Of a stretch of DNA of 10,967 nucleotides, positions 7,030-10,967 are shown one piece after another. The stretch's first letter is position 1, and each line of letters opens with the position of its first letter. This DNA comes from an uncultured Actinomycetes bacterium (GTDB lineage Bacteria > Actinomycetota > Actinomycetes > Nanopelagicales > Nanopelagicaceae): NCBI GenBank assembly GCA_903907665.1, contig CAIVOW010000092.1, positions 1 to 10,967 of the forward strand, written 5' to 3'. Made by a program: the position numbers and the translations under genes. The notes beneath the pieces were generated by a model. That model searched no databases, was not told the origin of the DNA, and saw nothing but the letters and a program-made list of their open reading frames with translations.

Positions 7030-8144
7030 TGGCTGATCACTACAGCGTTCTTGGCGTAGACCGAGAAGCATCTCAAGACGAGATTAAGAAGGCCTACCGT
7101 AAGTTGGCTCGTGAATATCATCCAGATGTAAATTCAGATCCTGAACATCAAGAGAAATTTAAAGAGATTTCGACTGCATATGAAGTATTGAGTGATCCTG
7201 AAAAACGTCAGCGCTTTGATTTAGGTGGAGACCCATTCTCGCAAGGATTTAATTCTCAGAATTTTGGCTTCGGCGACATCATGGATGCTTTTTTTGGCGG
7301 CGGTGGATCGCGTGGTCCACGGCCGAGGCAGCGTGCCGGACAGGATGCTTTGCTGCGCGTAGAAGTTAATTTAGAAGAAGCCTGTTTTGGAACTGATAGA
7401 GAAATCAGCGTCGAGACTGCATCGTTGTGTACAGAATGTGGCGGCAGCGGTTGCGCGCACGGCGCCAAGCCAACTATCTGCCAAATTTGCAAAGGTCGAG
7501 GTGAAGTTCAACAAGTTACGCGTTCATTTATCGGACAAGTAATGACAAGCCGGCCATGCAATAACTGCCAGGCTTATGGATCGGTCATTACCAATCCGTG
7601 CACTGAGTGCGCAGGAGATGGTCGAGTCAGGGCGAAAAGAACTATCCAAGTAAAAATTCCAGCTGGTGTAGAAAACGGCAATCGGATTCAGATGAGCGGC
7701 CAAGGTGAAGTTGGGCCCGGCGGGGGACCAGCGGGGGATCTTTACATTGAAATTCTTGAGAAGCCTGATGATCTTTTGGTACGCGACGGAAATACGTTGC
7801 ACGCATCTATCTCTATTCCATTTACTTCAGCTGCCCTTGGGGGAGAAGTCCGGGTTCCAACACTTGATGGTGAACAAAAAGTTCTCATTAAACCAGGTAC
7901 GCAAAGTGGATCCACTGTTATCTTGAAGCAATTAGGAGTGACCCATCTACGAGGTGGTGGCCGCGGTGATTTAGTTGTACATATCGAAGTTATAACACCT
8001 CAGAAGCTCAAAAAAGATGAAGAGGAACTCCTCAAGAAGTTGGCGAATATTCGCGGTGAAACTGGTGAAACAGTCAGCGTTCATAAGCGAGACGAGAAGG
8101 AACATGGCTTCTTTGCGCGCTTTAGAGATGCGTTTGGCCGTTAA
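7029..8144 (+). CDS. dnaJ: Type I DnaJ co-chaperone (hrcA-linked DnaJ2)
   Basis: The 371-residue Hsp40 stimulates the DnaK ATPase and hands over unfolded clients. The J domain covers residues 1-70, with the HPD motif at 31-33. A Gly/Phe-rich linker follows ([14 protein letters not shown], then a GGGGSRG stretch). The zinc-finger region has four CxxCxGxG repeats starting at C134 (CTECGGSG), C151 (CQICKGRG), C177 (CNNCQAYG) and C191 (CTECAGDG). All eight cysteines are present; repeats 3 and 4 show small deviations. The C-terminal substrate-binding domains follow, with [21 protein letters not shown]. Length is normal. Actinobacteria usually carry one dnaJ with dnaK-grpE and a second after hrcA; this is the second type. 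The TAATG junction with hrcA overlaps by one base, suggesting translational coupling. It ends in another TAATG overlap with rsmE. Confidence 0.96.
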   Translation: MADHYSVLGVDREASQDEIKKAYRKLAREYHPDVNSDPEHQEKFKEISTAYEVLSDPEKRQRFDLGGDPFSQGFNSQNFGFGDIMDAFFGGGGSRGPRPRQRAGQDALLRVEVNLEEACFGTDREISVETASLCTECGGSGCAHGAKPTICQICKGRGEVQQVTRSFIGQVMTSRPCNNCQAYGSVITNPCTECAGDGRVRAKRTIQVKIPAGVENGNRIQMSGQGEVGPGGGPAGDLYIEILEKPDDLLVRDGNTLHASISIPFTSAALGGEVRVPTLDGEQKVLIKPGTQSGSTVILKQLGVTHLRGGGRGDLVVHIEVITPQKLKKDEEELLKKLANIRGETGETVSVHKRDEKEHGFFARFRDAFGR

Positions 8145-8851
8145 TGTTCTCTGTTTTTGTTGTTCCTAAAATCAGCTCTACTGATTTTGTGGTGGTTGAG
8201 GGCGATGAAGCCCATCACGCAATTAAAGTTATGCGCCTTGAAATCGGTGAAGAAATTGTTGTGACAGATGGTGCTGGAAACTGGGCCCAAGGGCTCGTGA
8301 GTACGATAGATAAAAAGAGTTTTACGGTCACAGTTTCACGCCTAGGATTGGAAGAGCTACGTCAACCAGAATTAATTGTTATTCAGGCGCTGACAAAATC
8401 AGATCGCATGCGCGAAACAATTGAGCTACTCACTGTCGCAGGGGTAGATCGAATTATTCCTTGGAAAGCAGATCGTTCAATTGCACAAGAAAAAGAGAAT
8501 TCAGTCGAGAAGTGGAACGCTGTGGCGGTTGCAGCTTCAAAGCAATCTCGGCGCCTTCGTTTTCCGGTGATTGAAAGCGCAATCACAACACCCCAAGTTG
8601 TTGAGCGTTTTGCTGGAAAGTTGATTGTTCTCCACGAGTCAGCAGCACACAAGTTCTCGGATCTTAAGTTTATTGATTCAGATCCGGTCGTGATTGTTGT
8701 CGGGCCAGAAGGCGGTATTAGCGATACCGAACTTGCCAAGCTTTGTGGACTTTCTGGCACGCCAGTGCGCTTAGGCCAAGAAGTATTTCGTTCTGCTCAT
8801 GCCGGCTTCGCTGCTCTATCGGCAATTCAAGTGCTTATCAAGCGCTGGTAG
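8144..8851 (+). CDS. rsmE: 16S rRNA (uracil1498-N3)-methyltransferase RsmE
   Basis: The 235-residue protein is a SPOUT-superfamily methyltransferase that methylates U1498 of 16S rRNA using SAM. The N-terminal PUA-like part has HHAIKVMRLEIGEEIVVTDG. The SPOUT part carries LIVIQALTKSDRMRETIELLTVAGVDRIIPW, the AVAASKQSRRLRFPVIE block (usual EAAKQSGR type) and the knot-forming VVIVVGPEGGISDTEL, with GPEGG at residues 187-191, and ends with LGQEVFRSAHAGFAALSAIQ in place of the usual 'LG.rILRaETA' block. In that last block the usual R(T/A)ETA is RSAHAG, as in actinobacterial members such as those of mycobacteria. It starts within the dnaJ stop (TAATG), so it is probably co-translated with dnaJ. Length is typical (about 240). 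Confidence 0.94.
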   Translation: MFSVFVVPKISSTDFVVVEGDEAHHAIKVMRLEIGEEIVVTDGAGNWAQGLVSTIDKKSFTVTVSRLGLEELRQPELIVIQALTKSDRMRETIELLTVAGVDRIIPWKADRSIAQEKENSVEKWNAVAVAASKQSRRLRFPVIESAITTPQVVERFAGKLIVLHESAAHKFSDLKFIDSDPVVIVVGPEGGISDTELAKLCGLSGTPVRLGQEVFRSAHAGFAALSAIQVLIKRW

Positions 8852-8855
8852 TGGC

Positions 8856-8861
8856 TAGAAT
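8856..8861 (+). promoter_or_regulatory. Candidate leaderless -10 box of the HIT gene
   Basis: TAGAAT (8856-8861) lies exactly 6 bases before the ATG at 8868 and five bases after the rsmE stop. The -35 is weak (TTATCA at 8835-8840, 15-base spacer). No Shine-Dalgarno sequence is visible. The spacing matches that at 1360 and 1870. Confidence 0.45.
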
Positions 8862-8867
8862 TTAAGT

Positions 8868-9200
8868 ATGTGCATATTTTGCAAGGTCGTCGCTAAAGAG
8901 ATTCCAGCCGATGTGGTCTTTGAAAGCATAAGCGTTCTTGCATTCAATGACCTTTCGCCCCAAGCCCCCACTCACGTTTTGATTATTCCAAAGTGGCATC
9001 ATGAAAACGCGGCCGAACTGGCTGCCCATGCTCCGGCCACCCTTGCCGAAATTTTCACGGTTGCCGAGCAACTTGCCCAGGAGCGTGAACTCGATGGGTA
9101 TCGCCTGACTTTTAATACTGGGGAAAGTGCGGGTCAATCCGTCTTCCACGCTCATCTCCACTTATTGGGTGGCCGCCCATTCGCCTGGCCGCCCGGCTAA
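8868..9200 (+). CDS. HIT-family (histidine triad) nucleotide-binding protein
   Basis: The 110-residue protein belongs to the HINT branch of the histidine triad superfamily, which are nucleotide phosphoramidases or hydrolases acting on AMP-lysine and similar substrates. The opening MCIFCKVVAKEIPADVVFE has the family's CxxC pair (C2, C5) and the IPA block. The middle has THVLIIPKWHHENAAEL. The catalytic triad motif is HAHLHLLGG, with H94, H96 and H98. Length is normal for HINT proteins (105-120). The physiological substrate cannot be told from the sequence. It lies between rsmE and phoH, as in other Actinobacteria. Its start is the only sensible ATG, with the N-terminus aligning to the family; it has no Shine-Dalgarno sequence and a TAGAAT box 6 bases upstream. 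Confidence 0.95.
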   Translation: MCIFCKVVAKEIPADVVFESISVLAFNDLSPQAPTHVLIIPKWHHENAAELAAHAPATLAEIFTVAEQLAQERELDGYRLTFNTGESAGQSVFHAHLHLLGGRPFAWPPG

Positions 9201-9203
9201 AAG

Positions 9204-9209
9204 TAGTAT
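9204..9209 (+). promoter_or_regulatory. Candidate -10 box of phoH
   Basis: TAGTAT (9204-9209) lies 9 bases before the phoH ATG at 9219, just after the stop of the HIT gene. A shifted reading, TATTAC at 9207-9212, would give the 6-base spacing seen elsewhere. No clear -35 and no Shine-Dalgarno sequence are visible. Weak evidence, but it fits the recurring pattern. Confidence 0.35.
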
Positions 9210-9218
9210 TACAACCAT

Positions 9219-10208
9219 ATGGATTATCCCGCGCTTATAACCGTACCCGCCGCCATTCCTATGGTGGCCTTGGTCGGGCCTCAGGATGCTTTTCTGCGAG
9301 AAATTGAATCTTCCTTCCCACTTATTTCTGTCACCGTTCGAGGCAATGAAATATTTGTCAAAGGTGATCCCGAGCAGTCAACTAAATTTGAAAGTTTGAT
9401 TACTGAACTACTTGTTATTTTGCGCTCTGGTCAAGCACTTACACCAGATTCTGTTCGACAGTCTTTAGCTATGGTTGCGCGCATTCCTGCTGATCATCCG
9501 GCAGAAGTTTTATCGCTCAATATCCTAAGCAATCGTGGAAAAACTATTCGGCCAAAGACGGCAAATCAAAAAAGATATGTGGAAGCGATTTCCGAGAACA
9601 CAATTACTTTTGGACTAGGCCCTGCCGGAACAGGTAAAACTTATCTGGCAATGGCTAAAGCTATTCAAGCTCTCCAAGCAAAAGAAGTTAATCGTATTAT
9701 TTTGACTCGCCCTGCCGTCGAAGCTGGTGAACGCCTTGGCTTCTTGCCAGGAACACTTCAAGACAAGATCGATCCGTATCTGCGTCCACTTTTTGATGCG
9801 CTACATGACATGATCGACCAGGATTCAATTCCCCGCCTGATGGCTTCTGGAATTATAGAAATTGCGCCATTGGCATATATGCGCGGACGAACTCTTAATG
9901 ATGCCTTTGTGATTCTAGATGAAGCCCAAAATACTTCGGCAGAGCAGATGAAAATGTTTTTGACCCGCCTAGGGTTTGGTTCAAAAATGGTCATCACTGG
10001 TGATGTGACTCAGGTCGATTTACCTCGAGGAACACAATCTGGACTAAAAATTGTGCAAGATATTCTAGAAGGCGTAGATGATATTTCTTTCCTAACACTA
10101 ACGGCGGAGGATGTTGTTCGAAATCGATTGGTCGGAGACATTGTTACTGCTTATGGAAAATGGGATGAAGCTGGGAATAGTGAACATAGAACTCTTAAAC
10201 GAATCTAA
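9219..10208 (+). CDS. phoH: PhoH-like family P-loop ATPase
   Basis: The 329-residue protein is a cytoplasmic ATPase of the PhoH (YbeZ) type, thought to work in RNA metabolism together with YbeY. The N-terminal 110 residues include a KH-like part (VRGNEIFVKGDPEQ). The ATPase domain has Walker A GPAGTGKT at 134-141, ILTRPAVEAGERLGFLPG, the DKIDPYLRPLFDAL block, MRGRTLNDAFVILDEAQNT with the Walker B acidic pair D234-E235, and MVITGDVTQVDLPRG. All motifs look intact and length is typical (about 320-350). In Actinobacteria it is followed by ybeY and a CNNM/CorC gene, as here. Its 3' end overlaps the start of ybeY in a different frame. RNA helicase or phosphate-related roles have been suggested for the family; the exact role here is unknown. 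Confidence 0.95.
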   Translation: MDYPALITVPAAIPMVALVGPQDAFLREIESSFPLISVTVRGNEIFVKGDPEQSTKFESLITELLVILRSGQALTPDSVRQSLAMVARIPADHPAEVLSLNILSNRGKTIRPKTANQKRYVEAISENTITFGLGPAGTGKTYLAMAKAIQALQAKEVNRIILTRPAVEAGERLGFLPGTLQDKIDPYLRPLFDALHDMIDQDSIPRLMASGIIEIAPLAYMRGRTLNDAFVILDEAQNTSAEQMKMFLTRLGFGSKMVITGDVTQVDLPRGTQSGLKIVQDILEGVDDISFLTLTAEDVVRNRLVGDIVTAYGKWDEAGNSEHRTLKRI

Positions 10209-10620
10209 ATCACGTTGCGATGAGGCCGCGCTTATCTCAGTCGCGAATTTTGCCTTGTTAAAGATGGGGATTCATCCAGATTCAGATCTCTCCATCACCC
10301 TGGTCGATGAGGCCCGTATCGAAGAGCTTCATATTCAGTGGATGGATCTTCCTGGTCCAACCGATGTCCTCTCCTTTCCGATGGATGAGTTAAAGCCGTT
10401 TTCGCAAGCCGATGGCCCTGGAATAGTTGGTGACATCGTCTTGTGTCCTGAATTTGCACAGAAGCAGGCGAAAGATGGTCTTGATGCAGAGCTGGCTTTG
10501 CTGACGGTTCACGGAGTTCTTCATTGTCTTGGCTATGACCACGCAGATAAAGATGAGGAGCGAGAAATGTTCGCACTTCAAGAAGAATGTCTTGCGCAAT
10601 GGAGGGCAACTCTCGCATGA
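10165..10620 (+). CDS. ybeY: rRNA maturation endoribonuclease YbeY
   Basis: YbeY is a zinc-dependent endoribonuclease acting in 16S rRNA 3'-end maturation and 70S ribosome quality control. The diagnostic zinc motif HGVLHCLGYDH (HxxxHxxxxxH) has H116, H120 and H126 when counted from 10165. DLPGPTDVLSFPMDE and GDIVLCPEFAQKQA are the other family blocks. Two starts are possible. ATG 10165 gives 151 residues. GTG 10180 gives 146 residues and aligns with the usual family N-terminus (MxIExxNES), so it may be the true one. An ATG further up at 10111 would add unrelated residues. Neither start has a good Shine-Dalgarno sequence. The gene overlaps phoH by 44 or 29 bases in another frame, which implies translational coupling. 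Its stop overlaps the next gene (ATGA). Confidence 0.95.
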   Translation: MKLGIVNIELLNESKSRCDEAALISVANFALLKMGIHPDSDLSITLVDEARIEELHIQWMDLPGPTDVLSFPMDELKPFSQADGPGIVGDIVLCPEFAQKQAKDGLDAELALLTVHGVLHCLGYDHADKDEEREMFALQEECLAQWRATLA

Positions 10621-10967
10621 GCGCCGTTGGGATTCTTATTGTAATTGCGTTACTTGTATTTGCCGGATTTCTTGCCGGAAGTGAATCTGCGCTCAGTTCA
10701 ATCTCGCGTCTTTGGGTCGAGGATCTTGGCGAGCGTAAACCAAAACTTGCTCAACGCCTAAGTAAGATTTTGATTCAACCTGCCAAGTATACGAATGTGA
10801 TGCTTCTTGTCCGCAAAGCATGCGAATTAACTGCAACCGTACTTGTTGCTGAAACAGTCATTACAACTTCCGGTAATCATTTATTGCAAGTGACAGGAAC
10901 AATCGCCGGTATGGTGATTCTCTCCTATGTAGTTGTGGGCGTAGGTCCAAGAACGCTAGGCAAACAA
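10617..10967 (+). CDS. CNNM/CorC (HlyC) family membrane protein, N-terminal part (3' end outside window)
   Basis: The frame opens with ATG at 10617 in a four-base ATGA overlap with ybeY and stays open to the right edge, giving 117 residues. It begins with a membrane segment (VGILIVIALLVFAGFLAG), then SESALSSISRLWVEDLGE, a CNNM/DUF21 hallmark. LIQPAKYTNVMLLVRKACELTATVLVAE follows, then a second hydrophobic stretch ending in ILSYVVVGVGPRTLGKQ, which matches the DUF21 domain of actinobacterial hemolysin-like/CorC proteins. CBS and CorC_HlyC domains are expected outside the window. The family includes Mg2+/Co2+ transport and efflux proteins; the substrate here is unknown. GGAGGG at 10601-10606 lies 10 bases before the start and serves as a ribosome binding site. 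In Actinobacteria this gene usually sits between ybeY and era. Confidence 0.92.
   Translation, partial: MSAVGILIVIALLVFAGFLAGSESALSSISRLWVEDLGERKPKLAQRLSKILIQPAKYTNVMLLVRKACELTATVLVAETVITTSGNHLLQVTGTIAGMVILSYVVVGVGPRTLGKQ

Noticed and set aside
10111..10164. Upstream extension of ybeY to the ATG at 10111
   Set aside because: The extra residues match nothing in the YbeY family and only read phoH sequence in another frame.
10295..10618. Minus-strand open frames opposite ybeY
   Set aside because: They lie antisense to the conserved YbeY zinc motif and have no recognisable domain.
1..10967. tRNA genes, CRISPR arrays, insertion sequences, integrases, attachment sites or toxin-antitoxin pairs
   Set aside because: None was seen. 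Nearly every base belongs to a conserved housekeeping gene, and there are no terminal inverted repeats or spaced repeat arrays.

Overview
The window is a densely packed, single-strand stretch of ordinary actinobacterial housekeeping genes. All twelve genes read on the + strand. From left to right they are the C-terminal part of comEC, a small secreted HNH-type nuclease-like protein, holA, rpsT, lepA, hemW, hrcA, dnaJ (the second, hrcA-linked type), rsmE, a HIT-family protein, phoH, ybeY and the start of a CNNM/CorC-family membrane protein. This order is the one known from Actinobacteria such as Streptomyces and Mycobacterium. The protein sequences, for example the DnaJ, PhoH, YbeY and CNNM segments, read as actinobacterial. 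Base composition is only moderate in GC, intergenic gaps are tiny, and several genes overlap. I infer a streamlined, low-GC planktonic freshwater actinobacterium of the acI / Nanopelagicales type. That taxonomic call is inference from memory, not from a search.

Layout. Positions 1-1872 hold comEC (DNA-uptake channel, cut at its 5' end by the window edge) and the secreted nuclease-like gene. Positions 1882-3177 hold holA (polymerase III delta) and rpsT (ribosomal protein S20), separated by a 78-base leader region that is the longest non-coding stretch in the window. Positions 3244-6275 hold lepA and hemW, two bases apart. Positions 6310-8851 hold hrcA-dnaJ-rsmE, each joined to the next by a one-base TAATG overlap. 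Positions 8868-10967 hold the HIT gene, phoH, ybeY (starting inside phoH) and the CNNM gene (four-base ATGA overlap, running off the right edge). No stretch over 100 bases lacks a gene. I saw no tRNA, rRNA, CRISPR, insertion sequence or integrase.

How they work together. comEC and possibly the secreted nuclease concern extracellular DNA. rpsT, lepA, rsmE and ybeY serve ribosome assembly, translation and rRNA maturation. hrcA and dnaJ belong to heat-shock control and protein folding. holA serves replication, and hemW serves heme delivery. The HIT gene, phoH and the CNNM gene are conserved partners of ybeY whose exact roles are less certain.

The most notable observations are: (1) an HrcA that keeps its DNA-binding head and its conserved C-terminus but lacks roughly 100 residues in the middle; (2) repeated candidate promoters in which a TAnnnT box lies about 6 bases before the ATG of genes without a Shine-Dalgarno sequence, suggesting leaderless transcripts, with several promoter hexamers overlapping the upstream stop codon; and (3) a signal-peptide-bearing HNH-like protein placed between comEC and holA. 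I did not find a convincing wholly new multi-gene system here.
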